From contig JALHLU010000009.1 of NCBI GenBank assembly GCA_022844345.1, positions 164,199-228,198 on the forward strand: a DNA stretch of 64,000 bases. Direction: 5' to 3'. The notes below the pieces were generated by a model, which saw nothing but the letters and a program-made list of their open reading frames with translations, was not told the origin of the DNA and searched no databases. Position numbers and translations under genes: made by a program. The stretch's first letter is position 1; every line of letters begins with the position of its first letter. The DNA is from Hyphomonadaceae bacterium. Lineage in GTDB: Bacteria; Pseudomonadota; Alphaproteobacteria; Caulobacterales; Hyphomonadaceae. Of this stretch, positions 47,901 to 56,487 are shown piece by piece.

Positions 47901-48133
47901 AGCCCTGCAATCCCGGCGATGGCGGCGACAAGAACGAGCCATTGGATTTGTCCTGCGCCAACGTCGAGATTCCCGAGCCGGTCTGTCGTTTCAGGTGACA
48001 GAAGGCCCGTAGCGAGCTCCACCCCGTTGAGGGTTGCTATCGGTTGACCCTGGCAGCTGACGGTCATCCAGGGCAAGAAGAATGCCGCCAGAGCAACGAT
48101 CTTCCCGACGCGGCTGATGCTCACCCAGTTCAT
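44924..48133 (-). CDS. large polytopic membrane protein with C-terminal extracytoplasmic domain
   Basis: This protein of about 1,069 residues has roughly 16 or more TM helices in its first 780 residues. A soluble loop (about 160-235) contains a YLREFPVGRFREIAVDSLKKL motif like that in the TIR-SUMF1 protein at 58824-60527. After the last helix, a Pro/Ser-rich linker precedes a beta-rich domain of about 240 residues (KAGGTLGRFRMDADCRLWFDEIEVSRLI onward) and a Pro-rich tail. The ATG at 48133 follows GGGAG; the frame is open to 48289. No named family is recognised and no transporter signature was found. It is transcribed towards the cytochrome operon. Confidence 0.65.
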   Translation of the reverse strand: MNWVSISRVGKIVALAAFFLPWMTVSCQGQPIATLNGVELATGLLSPETTDRLGNLDVGAGQIQWLVLVAAIAGIAGLVIGWRRFTPDPSRNALIASCVAAGCVFVSPFALEWGIESTLGMQGAGRDVSAAVAVDRQFGFWVALAGFATAAFAWRQQRRANPFAGSGLPRQASPAGDEAAWTEASARADSRSIRDYLREFPVGRFREIAVDSLKKLGEQPPEPPAATATTNAASMAAGGGSRASFPTIKGLSAETVAPILLFAAALATIESLSWMLYAQVLDLYEGRSGWSPDLGVDPQREGWLQALAWANVPASIVGLLLAGVFRTKLRALSLIVAGTLVVAGVLLLPGLPGLWPLFIAPLCLQVAVAIVWCFALFSVAEKRELPELIFWFGGLVAMQAVLSFLLDGWLRDGWSPEQESTTQGAISLLGAQVIFRILCLALAAILVMLAVIWKRDASLAEGNGSRSLSPAGGQRSTTGILLRDPASLHMAIGLFLTGLFLPGLWQQVWRGVFSANHEFSDSELMAQPIIQWIRLAPAIGVLTGALVVGMLSRQTPAWRGLGPALALAAAPIGILASLTSPNSGLNAVLPLACAYFPVAVVYAHLAAATDARHRFGAAIASGILLLTPAAFAADANALVAFAVGSLGETGAAEQDIRPFAALMGAGLAFLWPSAHFLLAAQAISQTGRERRTPVPTLIALGLAIPVSCGFLVWKHVPGAQTALQQMVELVAPAEAPRQLQPDLGVPPADPESAAPDPSAPASTPSETDIETSDEYPLDAITIKAGGTLGRFRMDADCRLWFDEIEVSRLISRYTSRDGDTEVCEYGTMVATSPSEKWAVTFGAKSDYGYDYIGIVSQRDNRIIRTPAIFPNPDGAFVPGSRSSQRYPHQALRPLQVWTPDEEFLLIAEGLWNGLPCVLDVSKVTLACPQVAEVERAVVTALRAAGAACPGNSLDCGPSWNPGPGEMWFGDSNSTGVQVPKAQWAPGDEVFEAKALGGFKSDRQSEYEAPVTGYEILFRLKTDGSLLDVSVNGPVFEGLAPQRPPSEDPVDVEPPAPAPPSAVPPPADQR

Positions 48134-48360
48134 CTTCAAGCTCTCCCTTGGCGACCGGCCGGTCGCCGCAACAGAGACCGACAAGCCCCTCCGTTTCGGA
48201 CCTGCTGCGGTGACTTCATTTTTTGCTCTTCTTTGCCCGGCCTGATCGTCGCGCTGAACCAGGCCTGCAGACCGAAAACGCAGCAACACGGCTATTAGCG
48301 ACGTCTCGCCTGTGCGCTCCCACGCGCGAGAGAGGGGTCGTGAGCCGCCTCATCGAAGCC

Positions 48361-48906
48361 CTAACGCAAGCCTGAGAAGGCGCGTAAGAACTTATCGCCC
48401 GCAAAGCTTGCGGCTGCCTCCGGGCTAAACTCCGCAAAGGCGCCGCCACACGATTTCAGATCTTGGACCAACCCGGTAAGGTTGGAGACGGTGCCTCCAG
48501 CGGCTTCCTTCTGAACCGCCGTCTGGTAGTGCGCGCGCAAGTCCTTGTAGGCTTCGGAATTCGCGGCCCCGCCGACCGGAGTCCCATCGGAATAAATGAG
48601 CTCCTGCTGCTTGAGGACGTAGTACCGGCCCATGACCGCGAAAAAACTGGGGTCGAGGTTCGCCTGAAATGCGCTGGCGAAACAGGCACAATCGGCCTCT
48701 CCGTAAGCTTCCCGGTCGGCGCGGCAGGACTCAATCATGCCACTGTAGGCGACCGGGTCGGAGCTAGGGGACGAACAGGCCGCAGTCATCGCGGCAACCG
48801 CCGCGGCCAAAAACCAGCGCTCAAACCTCCCGTAGAGGTAAGGCCTTGCGTGCGGCGGGCGTCCGATAAGTAGATCACTATTCAATGCTCTGTTTGACCG
48901 GGCCAT
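48361..48906 (-). CDS. uncharacterised lipoprotein with Cys-rich motif
   Basis: This 181-residue protein has a long N-terminus ending in a lipobox (FLAAAVAAMTAAC). Mature residues include CRADREAYGEADCACFASAFQ and a late DLKSCGG, giving four Cys. No known family is recognised. The ATG at 48906 has GGGGAG 6 bp upstream, which supports this start despite the long leader. It is divergent from the HTH-TM-SUMF1 gene, across about 180 bp. Confidence 0.6.
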   Translation of the reverse strand: MARSNRALNSDLLIGRPPHARPYLYGRFERWFLAAAVAAMTAACSSPSSDPVAYSGMIESCRADREAYGEADCACFASAFQANLDPSFFAVMGRYYVLKQQELIYSDGTPVGGAANSEAYKDLRAHYQTAVQKEAAGGTVSNLTGLVQDLKSCGGAFAEFSPEAAASFAGDKFLRAFSGLR

Positions 48907-49087
48907 CTATCGCTCCCCTCTGCTTCCCACACCTTGCGATCACGCGCGCTGACGCACGCGGTAACTCCGCCAGCAAATGTGCCCGCCCCCTTGCCCAGCA
49001 CACGTTGCCTAGGGCGCGCGGCTGTGGTGAATCAAACGGCGAGACCGAAGGTGGACCGAAGTTGGCCAGGCTTGGCATTTGAATTTG

Positions 49088-50764
49088 ATGCGAAAATTTT
49101 TTCGAGCTCCACCTGCCCCCAGAGACGATTTCTTCGAGCTGTTCCACGTCATTTGGGATCAGGGCATCGGCAATACTGCGCTGCCCGATGGACTCTGCGG
49201 CGAGAAATGGACCGTCGATTCGCTGATTGCAGCCTTCGAGAACGCGGGCGCATCGATCTCCGATCGGTCGATTGAGGAATGGCGTCGCGGCAAGTTTGTG
49301 CCGGGACCTCAAAACCTCCGGGTGCTTCTCGCGATCGTCTCAGACACTCGAACCCGCCCTGCATGGCGCGACACTCTCTTGACCAGTGCGCGCCGAACGA
49401 GGGAGCGGCGGAAACTGGAAGAGGAAGCAAACGCACCGCAAAACCAGAAAGCCCCGGCCTCCGGCAGCGGCCAGCCAGACACATCACCGGCCGCCGCCCC
49501 CCCGGCAACCGCAATTTCTGGCTACCTGAGCCGGCATAAACGATGGCTTTGGGCCCCGTTGGCGGGTCTTGCTGCTGTCATGATCGCCGCTGGCGCCAGT
49601 TGGGCGATCCAGCCGCGCATTTCGGATATCAGGATCTGCGATGCTGAGAATTTTTCCGTCGTCAGCCAGCGTTGCGGTCGCCACATGGACCAGCTGCCTG
49701 CTGACGCCAAGCGAGTCTATGTGAGCTTCGAAGTCCTGAACCACCCCCAGACTGAACCGTTCACGCGCACATGGTTCTTGAATGGGATGAAAATACTTGA
49801 GCGCGAAGGCCTGCTTGCTCCGCCCTGGGAGGGCTGGACCTGGTATGGCAATGCCAATCCGGACGCCCCCGGCGCCGTCCCCGTCGACAACGGCAACTAT
49901 ACATTCCGCGTAAGCGCGGGGCCTGCTGTCGCATCCGTATCTTTCTTTGTCGGACCAAGCCGAAGGCTCGCTGCCGGCCAGAGATTCAGCGACACGTTTG
50001 TCAGCGGATCCGGACAAGGTCCCGGGATGGTCGTTGTTCCCCCCGGCCATTTCGTGAAGGGGTCTCCGGACGACGAGCCCGGCCGCATGAGCGACGAAGG
50101 CCCACGTCACAGCGTAAGCATCAACTATTCCTGGTCTGTCAGCACGCACGAGATCACGTGGAACGAATGGATGCAGTGCGTCGACGACGGTGGATGCAAT
50201 AGCTACGTGCCCGAAGGACGAGATCCGTCTTACGGAAATCACCCGGTGGTGAACGTAAGCTACAACGACGTCTTCGCGTACACGCACTGGCTAAACCGCC
50301 GCCTCGGAATCGCCCAGGAGCGTTTCGATCGCTACACGCTGCTGTCTGAATCGGAATGGGAGTACGCTGCTCTCGCTGAAAAGCAGGGGAGCGGCTCCGG
50401 TCCGATTGGGAGCGAGCCGGCAATCTCCCCCGCACAAGCGCACTTCCGTTCGGCTGGCGGTCAACCAACCAGCTCACAGGAAGCCGGGTCCTTTGCGCCG
50501 AATGCGTGGGGTCTCCATGACATGCGGGGTAATGTGGCCGAGCTGGTGGAAGACTGCTACCGCCCGGAACATTCACGAGAGATCAATGATGGCTCCGCCT
50601 ATCTTGAAGCAGCCTGCACGATGCGGGTGGCGAAAGGCGGTTCATTCGCGGACGGGGCCGATAGCTTGCGCGTGGCGGCGCGACGCCCTGCACGGGCCGA
50701 GGATCGCCAGCCGGATGTCGGCTTTCGCTTGGCGCGGCGCCTGGAACCCAGGACTGTGAAATAG
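49088..50764 (+). CDS. HTH-TM-SUMF1-fold membrane signalling protein
   Basis: This protein of about 558 residues has an N-terminal helical domain of about 95 residues with HTH character (WTVDSLIAAFENAGASISDRSIEEWRRGKFVP, resembling XRE-type domains). A TM helix (about 155-174) and a beta-sandwich-like region follow. The C-terminal SUMF1/FGE fold (about 310-550) has VVPPGHFVKGSPDDEP, EITWNEWMQC, SEWEYAALAEK and GLHDMRGNVAELVEDCY. The site where FGE has its two catalytic Cys reads GGSFADGADSLRV, so it is not an FGE enzyme. The SUMF1 part would be periplasmic. It may sense ligands and signal to DNA; that is inferred. Confidence 0.75.
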   Translation: MRKFFRAPPAPRDDFFELFHVIWDQGIGNTALPDGLCGEKWTVDSLIAAFENAGASISDRSIEEWRRGKFVPGPQNLRVLLAIVSDTRTRPAWRDTLLTSARRTRERRKLEEEANAPQNQKAPASGSGQPDTSPAAAPPATAISGYLSRHKRWLWAPLAGLAAVMIAAGASWAIQPRISDIRICDAENFSVVSQRCGRHMDQLPADAKRVYVSFEVLNHPQTEPFTRTWFLNGMKILEREGLLAPPWEGWTWYGNANPDAPGAVPVDNGNYTFRVSAGPAVASVSFFVGPSRRLAAGQRFSDTFVSGSGQGPGMVVVPPGHFVKGSPDDEPGRMSDEGPRHSVSINYSWSVSTHEITWNEWMQCVDDGGCNSYVPEGRDPSYGNHPVVNVSYNDVFAYTHWLNRRLGIAQERFDRYTLLSESEWEYAALAEKQGSGSGPIGSEPAISPAQAHFRSAGGQPTSSQEAGSFAPNAWGLHDMRGNVAELVEDCYRPEHSREINDGSAYLEAACTMRVAKGGSFADGADSLRVAARRPARAEDRQPDVGFRLARRLEPRTVK

Positions 50765-51046
50765 ATCTGCGATCACTTGCGGCGCACTGAGCCACTCGGA
50801 TCCCGCCCTCAAGGATATCGACAGGGCGTGGGTCAACGGCCAACTCGTCAAATCAGGCGGTCGCCCGGCCGGAGTTGATCAGACAAACCTCGAGGCGACC
50901 TCGACGCGCATCAGGGACAGCATGGTCACGCGCGCACGGTCACAGCGAGTCATAGGCTCCCGCGTAGCGCCATTTCACAAGGTCGGGTGGAACTCATCGG
51001 CAAGAGCGACCAGCAACCGCTGAGACTCAAGAATGGTGAGGTTGAC
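50765..51046. other. 282-bp convergent intergenic region
   Basis: This lies between the ends of two convergent genes. No supported frame was found. Short minus frames are Ser/Arg-rich. No clear bidirectional terminator with a T-tract was found. Confidence 0.4.
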
Positions 51047-53035
51047 TCACGGACGCGATAGTTGCGTCGACAAGAAGGTGCAGACTGGAATTCGTTCTGT
51101 CTGGCAGAAGTCGGGCGCCTGACCCGGCAGGATCCAGTAGTCGAGCAGCCCGACATCGCGCACCAGCTGCAGGAAACGCGGATCGGCGCGCATGGCGCGC
51201 GACGATGGCCAGTACAGCGCCTCAAGCGGGTTCCGCTCTACAAGCGTCACAACCAGCGTCAGCCTCCGCGCCGCATCAAATGCGGCATCCAGATCACCAA
51301 GCGAGGCCTCTGCGGCCAGCGCTGTAATCTCGCTGAGGTGGCCGCGCGTTGCGCAGTTTCTGGCGCTTCGAGCTGCCGCACGGCGGGCCGCATTCGCTGA
51401 CCTCGCTTGAGCTTCACGGATTTCGCCCCAGCATTGCACGGTGTCAGAAGAAACCACTGAAGGCCGGAGCGTCAGAATTGTTTCGGTATCGCCGACGCCG
51501 AGGAATACAGCGGCATTCATTCGATCATCCCAGGCCCAGGCGCTCGGGAAGCGTGCGAACTCCTGCGCAAGCCCCTCCTGAGCCGACGCAATCTGCCCCT
51601 GCACGGCCTGCGCGTAGGCGAGGCGAGCTGGCGATTGCAAGGGATCATTGGCCAAGGCCAGACTCTGGTAAGCTTCACTGTCGCGCATGCGTCCTGCGAT
51701 GGTCAGTGCCGCCCCGTAGAAAAGGTTCACCTGGCTATACAGAAATGCGTCCCTGCCCTCGGTCGCGGCCAACGCCTCAAGCAGCATCGGCTCGAGTTCT
51801 AGCAAGGTCCTACGCTGTACGAATGCCATAAAGATTCGCGGCAGGATTTCCGCCATGCCGTTCGGGTCCAGCTTATTCGCCCGCGCCATCACGGCCTTGG
51901 CTTCTTCGATACGAGCGAGCCGCGCGGACTCAGGCGCCGCGTCGACAGTTGCCAGCAGCGCGATAGCGAGCATGGACTGGAAATGTGCTGAGTTCGGCTG
52001 CGCCTGCGCCAACGCGCGCGATCCGGTGACAAAACGGTCGCTTGAATCCGAATAGCTCCCGATACGGCAGAGATCCGCAACCTGCTTGACCAGAGCCTCC
52101 GTATCCTGCGCCAGCTGACTGCGGCCACGGACAATACAGCGAAGCGTGGAACCGATGGCTTGCGCCGCGCGCGCAGGCAGAAGCGTGGCATCACTCGCTG
52201 CAGCCTCCAGGCCATGCTCCCAGAGCGTGGCGCGCGTAGACACATCTTCGATACGTACCGACAGCTTGACGACGGTGTCCTCGCGCCGGATATCGCCGCT
52301 GAGAGCGTAGCGCGCGCCAAGCTCCCTTGCCTTGTCCAGGCGGCGGATCACGGCCGCGCCAAGGGTTTCTGCTCGCGCGACGGTGGTAAGCCGCAGAGCC
52401 CCCAGCGTCTGAAATGTCTGGTCCGTAGAGGATCTCGCCACCGTCGCCAGAGTAGGATCGGCTTCGTCCTCCTGAAAGCCGAAAAAGGCTGTCCGATCCG
52501 TCAACTGAGGCGCAGGCGGCGCCAAGCCCGACCAGGCGATGCCAAGTCCAACTACGACAAGAGCCGCCGCCGCGGCGCCTGAGGCCACCATGACGGACGG
52601 TACGCGCATGAGGCCTGGCTTGCGCGGGAGCCCCTCTGCTCCGCCGCCGGCGATCTGGGAGAGTTCGGGCTCCTGGGCCGGCTGGCGGGGTTCATCTCCC
52701 CCCGCTAATGTCACCGGCGCCTCGTCAAGCTTGTAACCGACCCGCGCGATCGTCGTGACGGAGAAGCCGCCGAACGCCTCCGACAGACGCCTGATGGCTG
52801 CAATACACCGGTTGACGGCCTCGTCGCCGACGACCCGGCCGCCCCAACAGGCATCGATCAGATCCTGCCGCGACACCACCCGCCCGCGATTGCGCGCAAG
52901 CTGGACGAGTACCTGCATGACCCGAGGCTCGACGGATTGAACGCGCGAGCCGGATCTGACCTCGCGCAGCCCAGGTCCAACATGCATCTCCCCGACAGAA
53001 AAGTCGGGCTCATGCGCCAGATCAACCAAGCCCAA
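51047..53035 (-). CDS. winged-helix (CadC/OmpR-type) one-component regulator with TM and TPR-like domain
   Basis: This 662-residue protein has an N-terminal winged helix (about 12-108: VEPRVMQVLVQLARNRGRVVSRQDLIDACWGGRVVGDEAVNRCIAAIRRL). A TM helix lies at about 148-172. A TolB/FlgO-like domain contains ARYALSGDIRREDTVVKLSVRIEDVSTRATLWE, and TPR-like helices follow. The C-terminus MRADPRFLQLVRDVGLLDYWxxxGQAPDFC closely resembles the end of the TIR-TPR protein 1.4 kb downstream. A TTG at 53035 has GGGGGGA just upstream and is the best start. It is probably a membrane-bound transcription factor that senses an extracytoplasmic cue. Confidence 0.8.
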   Translation of the reverse strand: MGLVDLAHEPDFSVGEMHVGPGLREVRSGSRVQSVEPRVMQVLVQLARNRGRVVSRQDLIDACWGGRVVGDEAVNRCIAAIRRLSEAFGGFSVTTIARVGYKLDEAPVTLAGGDEPRQPAQEPELSQIAGGGAEGLPRKPGLMRVPSVMVASGAAAAALVVVGLGIAWSGLAPPAPQLTDRTAFFGFQEDEADPTLATVARSSTDQTFQTLGALRLTTVARAETLGAAVIRRLDKARELGARYALSGDIRREDTVVKLSVRIEDVSTRATLWEHGLEAAASDATLLPARAAQAIGSTLRCIVRGRSQLAQDTEALVKQVADLCRIGSYSDSSDRFVTGSRALAQAQPNSAHFQSMLAIALLATVDAAPESARLARIEEAKAVMARANKLDPNGMAEILPRIFMAFVQRRTLLELEPMLLEALAATEGRDAFLYSQVNLFYGAALTIAGRMRDSEAYQSLALANDPLQSPARLAYAQAVQGQIASAQEGLAQEFARFPSAWAWDDRMNAAVFLGVGDTETILTLRPSVVSSDTVQCWGEIREAQARSANAARRAAARSARNCATRGHLSEITALAAEASLGDLDAAFDAARRLTLVVTLVERNPLEALYWPSSRAMRADPRFLQLVRDVGLLDYWILPGQAPDFCQTERIPVCTFLSTQLSRP

Positions 53036-53407
53036 TAAATCCCCCCGATGTCATACCAGCGCCCGCAATCATTGGCGCTTCATTGGCAAACCATCATGTC
53101 GCAAGCGTAGCACGGCAGGCGAACAGGTGTCTCTCTGTACAACATAGACCGCCAAGGCAGACGGCGGCCGGCGTCTGTCGGTTGGGATCAGTCAGAATTC
53201 AGCACGAGGCAGCGGAAAGCTCTGCGGGCCGATAAGCCTGCGCGCCTCCGGGATCAATGGGTTGCGCTGTCTTACGCGCACGTCAATCGGAGCCGTTGAT
53301 GCTGTGACCAACCTCCCGGAAACCATGGCCACGGGGCCAGCCGATCGTTACGGCAAACCCTCGCCCCACACGCCCCAGTGCCCCCCAGATCAACAGAGGT
53401 AGTGCAA
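53036..53407. other. 372-bp divergent intergenic region
   Basis: This separates the winged-helix regulator from the SDR gene and should hold both promoters. No supported ORF was found. CCAATCATTGGC-like half-sites (ATTGGCGCTTCATTGGC near 53070) may be operator material, but nothing is certain. Confidence 0.4.
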
Positions 53408-54181
53408 ATGAAGCGCATGCAGGACAAGGTCATCATTGTGACAGGCGCAAGTTCCGGACTGGGCGCAGCGACCGCGCGACAACTGGCGAGCGAAGGCGCC
53501 AGCGTTGTTCTGGCGGCCCGTCGGCGCGACAAGGGCGAGGCGGTCCTGCGCGATATAAAGGCCGCGGGCGGCGAAGCCATTTTCGTGCAGACCGACGTAA
53601 CCAGCACCGCGGACGTTCAGGCGCTGGTTGCCGCCGCTGTTGAGCGCTACGGCGGCCTGGACGGAGCCTTCAACAATGCCGGGATCACCGGTCCTACGCT
53701 GGCGCTCCTTGCAGACATCGACGAGGTGGGATGGGACGAGACGATGGTTACAAACCTTCGCGCCGTTTTCGTCTGCATGAAGCATCAGATTCCGGCGCTT
53801 CTGGCGCGCGGCGGCGGCGCCATCGTCAACATGGCGTCCATGTATGGCGTCAAGGCAGGGGACCTCGGCAATTCCCCCTACTGCGCCAGCAAGTTCGCGG
53901 TTGTGGGCCTGTCTAGATCGGCCGCAATCGATTATGCGGACAAGAACATCCGCGTCAACGCCATCTGCCCCGGCTTCATCCATTCGGAGATGGTAGACCC
54001 GTATATCGAGGCGGAACCGGAACTCATGAGCCGCACCATCCAGCGGCACTCCGCGATGAACCGCGTCGGAGAGTCGGATGAGATCGCGCAGGCGGTCACA
54101 TGGCTGCTTTCCTCGCAGGCAAGCTTCGTCAACGGAACCGAGTTGCTCGTGAGCGGCGGCGAGACCACGCGACTCTTCTGA
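53408..54181 (+). CDS. short-chain dehydrogenase/reductase
   Basis: This 257-residue classical SDR has the cofactor motif VTGASSGLGAATARQL (TGxxxGxG), NNAG (FNNAGITGP), the catalytic YCASK and a Ser in NMASMYG. Arg residues after the second strand (AARRRD) suggest NADP(H) preference. The C-terminus ELLVSGGETTRLF is typical of the glucose/3-oxoacyl-type group. The ATG at 53408 follows AGAGG. The substrate is unknown. It lies just upstream of the TIR cluster but shows no mechanistic link to it. Confidence 0.88.
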   Translation: MKRMQDKVIIVTGASSGLGAATARQLASEGASVVLAARRRDKGEAVLRDIKAAGGEAIFVQTDVTSTADVQALVAAAVERYGGLDGAFNNAGITGPTLALLADIDEVGWDETMVTNLRAVFVCMKHQIPALLARGGGAIVNMASMYGVKAGDLGNSPYCASKFAVVGLSRSAAIDYADKNIRVNAICPGFIHSEMVDPYIEAEPELMSRTIQRHSAMNRVGESDEIAQAVTWLLSSQASFVNGTELLVSGGETTRLF

Positions 54182-54271
54182 CCATCGCGACGACGCCTTG
54201 GAGGACAGGCTGGCGCGTTCCGAAAGGCTGCGCGAGACTCTCGCCGCGTTGGTGATAGACGGCCATAGTAG

Positions 54272-54415
54272 ATGACGGACATCTTCTTATCCTGTAACCG
54301 CAAGGGCCTGGCGCGCGCCACGGTGCTTGCGGCGGCATTGCCAGGTGATGTGCGTCATTTGGATGATCGCAGGTTCGATCTCCGCCGCGAGCTGCGGAAG
54401 GATCAGGGGAAATAG
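54272..54415 (+). pseudogene. truncated TIR N-terminus (remnant or leader ORF)
   Basis: This is a 47-codon frame whose first residues, MTDIFLSCNRKGLARATV, align with MSDIFLSYNREDQARAKV of the adjacent full TIR gene, also at DNA level. After about 20 codons the similarity stops. The TAG abuts the ATG of the TIR-TPR gene (TAGATG), and the ribosome site of that gene lies inside this frame. It is best explained as a decayed duplicate that may now act as a coupled leader. Confidence 0.6.
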
Positions 54416-56383
54416 ATGTCGGACATCTTCCTCTCCTACAACCGCGAGGACCAGGCCCGCGCCAAGGTCTTTGCAGAAGCGTTCGAGCGTCAAGGCTTCA
54501 AGGTCTGGTGGGATGTCGGCCTGCGCACCGGCGAGGCCTACGACCAGGTCACGGAAAAGGCCCTGCGCGAGGCGAGCGCCGTGGTCGTCCTGTGGTCCAA
54601 ACGCTCGGTCGATAGCCGCTGGGTGCGCGCCGAAGCCACGCTTGCCGACCGGCAACGCACTCTTGTTCCAGCGATGGTGGAGCCGTGCGAGCGGCCGATC
54701 ATGTTTGAGCTGACCCAGACCGCCGAGCTGTCGCACTGGAAGGGAGAGGCGGAGGACCGGGCGTGGCTCGGCTTTCTCGCTGACGTCCGCCAGTTCGTCG
54801 AGCGCGGGCCAGCGCGAGTTTTTGCAGCCTCCGCTACGGTCAAGGCGCTGCCGACGCTGGAGGAGATCGCGGCGGAGCCAGCCGGGCCTGTCGAGACGCT
54901 GCTGGCGGTGCTGCCGTTCGACAACCTTTCCAGTGACCCGGAGATGGAGTTCTTCTCCGATGGCGTCAGCGAGGACATTCTCGGACGCATAATCCGTGGC
55001 TCGAAGCTGAAGGTGATCAGCCGCACGTCGAGCTTTCAGTTTCGCGGGCCAGATAAGCCGAAGGCGGCAGCGGCGCTGAAGGCCACGCACATTGTCGACG
55101 GGTCGATCCGCCGGGCAGGCGGCAAGGTACGCATCGCAGCCCACCTGACTGAAGCAGCAACCCAGCAGACGCTATGGTCCGACAAGTTCGACCGAAGCCT
55201 CGACGACATCTTCGCCGTGCAGGACGAAATCTCGGAAGCCATCGCCGAGGCGCTGAACACGACGTTCTTCCCCAAGAAGACAGCGGCCATCGATCCCGCT
55301 GTTTACGATCTCTACCTGCGCGTCGAATTCGGCACGGTCGATCCGGAGCAGATATTGCGCAACCTCGCCTCGCTAGAATCCGTCACGCGGCTGGCCCCGG
55401 ATTTCGCGGATGGTTTGGCGCGGTACGCCGAACTCGCCTTTCTTGCCGGAATGAACCAGCCTTATGCCGAGCGCGGACCCTTGAAGGCGAAAGCGGAGGC
55501 GGCGCTGACGCGCGCGCTGGCGCTCGATCCCGACAACCTTCAGGCTCTCGGCGCACGATGGAGCCGTCTGGATCCCTTTGGCGCTTACATGGAACAGGAA
55601 GCCGTCAGACGGCGATCCTGCGAGATCGCCATGAACGCCGCGCCCAACATGTTCGGCGTCGCCTACATGCTCGAGGGCGTTGGCCGGATGCGCGAGGCCG
55701 TCGAATTCGCCCGGCGGTCGCGCGACCTCGACCCGAAGAACCCGATCAGCAACTCCTTGTACGGGCAGTCCCTCTGGCGGGCAGGCCGCTTCGCCGAGGG
55801 CATCGCCGCGATGGAAGCACACGCCCAGACGTGGCCGGACGACCATCACAATGCGGCGGTGCGCATCCTCGCCTACGCCCACCAGAAGGACTGGGAACAG
55901 GTCGATGCAATGCTCGACCCCCAACATCTGGGCCGGTATCCGCTGCGCGAGCATTCGCTGATCATAGGCCTTGTCGCGCTGCTGCGCTCGCCCGACCCGG
56001 CAAGCCGAAGGCTCGTGCTGGAAATGATGCGCGGTCGCGTCGAGAAGTCGGGACACCTCGATCCGGTCGCCGTGATGTGGCCAGCTGTCATGGGGTTCGC
56101 CGATGAGGCGTTCGACATTCTGGATGGCGCAAGGCTCGGCCCCTCCGGCAGGCCGGGCGATACGCTGGGCGTCAACGCCTATCGCAGTCACATGGTGTTC
56201 CCGGTCGCCTATCCCGAACTGCGCGCCAATCCGCGATTCGTGAAGATGTGCGCGCGGCTGGGGCTTGTGGAGTACTGGCTGAAGACGCAGGCCTGGCCGG
56301 ATTGCGTCGATGAAGTTCCCTACGACTTCCGCGAGGAATGTGAAAAGTATCGCGGCCATCCCAAGGATAAGTTCTTCGCATGA
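54416..56383 (+). CDS. TIR domain protein with TolB-like and TPR modules
   Basis: This 655-residue protein has a TIR domain at 1-130. It begins DIFLSYNREDQAR and contains WSKRSVDSRWVRAEATL, where Glu73 sits at the position of the catalytic NADase Glu. Residues 161-282 form a TolB/FlgO-like domain (LLAVLPFDNLSSDPEMEFFSDGVSEDILGRI, HIVDGSIRRAGGKVRIAAHL). TPR-like repeats follow to about 600. The end, ELRANPRFVKMCARLGLVEYW, matches that of the winged-helix protein at 51047-53035. No TM helix is seen. It overlaps a TIR remnant at its end and lies 104 bp before the SLOG gene, probably in one operon. Confidence 0.85.
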   Translation: MSDIFLSYNREDQARAKVFAEAFERQGFKVWWDVGLRTGEAYDQVTEKALREASAVVVLWSKRSVDSRWVRAEATLADRQRTLVPAMVEPCERPIMFELTQTAELSHWKGEAEDRAWLGFLADVRQFVERGPARVFAASATVKALPTLEEIAAEPAGPVETLLAVLPFDNLSSDPEMEFFSDGVSEDILGRIIRGSKLKVISRTSSFQFRGPDKPKAAAALKATHIVDGSIRRAGGKVRIAAHLTEAATQQTLWSDKFDRSLDDIFAVQDEISEAIAEALNTTFFPKKTAAIDPAVYDLYLRVEFGTVDPEQILRNLASLESVTRLAPDFADGLARYAELAFLAGMNQPYAERGPLKAKAEAALTRALALDPDNLQALGARWSRLDPFGAYMEQEAVRRRSCEIAMNAAPNMFGVAYMLEGVGRMREAVEFARRSRDLDPKNPISNSLYGQSLWRAGRFAEGIAAMEAHAQTWPDDHHNAAVRILAYAHQKDWEQVDAMLDPQHLGRYPLREHSLIIGLVALLRSPDPASRRLVLEMMRGRVEKSGHLDPVAVMWPAVMGFADEAFDILDGARLGPSGRPGDTLGVNAYRSHMVFPVAYPELRANPRFVKMCARLGLVEYWLKTQAWPDCVDEVPYDFREECEKYRGHPKDKFFA

Positions 56384-56454
56384 ACGCCTCGCCCGACATC
56401 TTCCTTTCCTACAGCCGCGAGGACCAGGCGCGGCCAAAAAGTGATTGCGATTGA
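56380..56454 (+). pseudogene. second truncated TIR N-terminus
   Basis: This is a 24-codon frame, MNASPDIFLSYSREDQARPK followed by four residues and TGA. It repeats the conserved first strand of the TIR domains in this locus, then ends abruptly. Its ATG overlaps the TIR-TPR stop (ATGA). DNA identity to the TIR-TPR start is high over about 40 bp. It looks like the stump of a TIR gene whose body was deleted, leaving the SLOG gene next in line. Confidence 0.6.
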
Positions 56455-56487
56455 CTCCTGCAGCGCAGCATCGTTGGAGTCCGGCGC

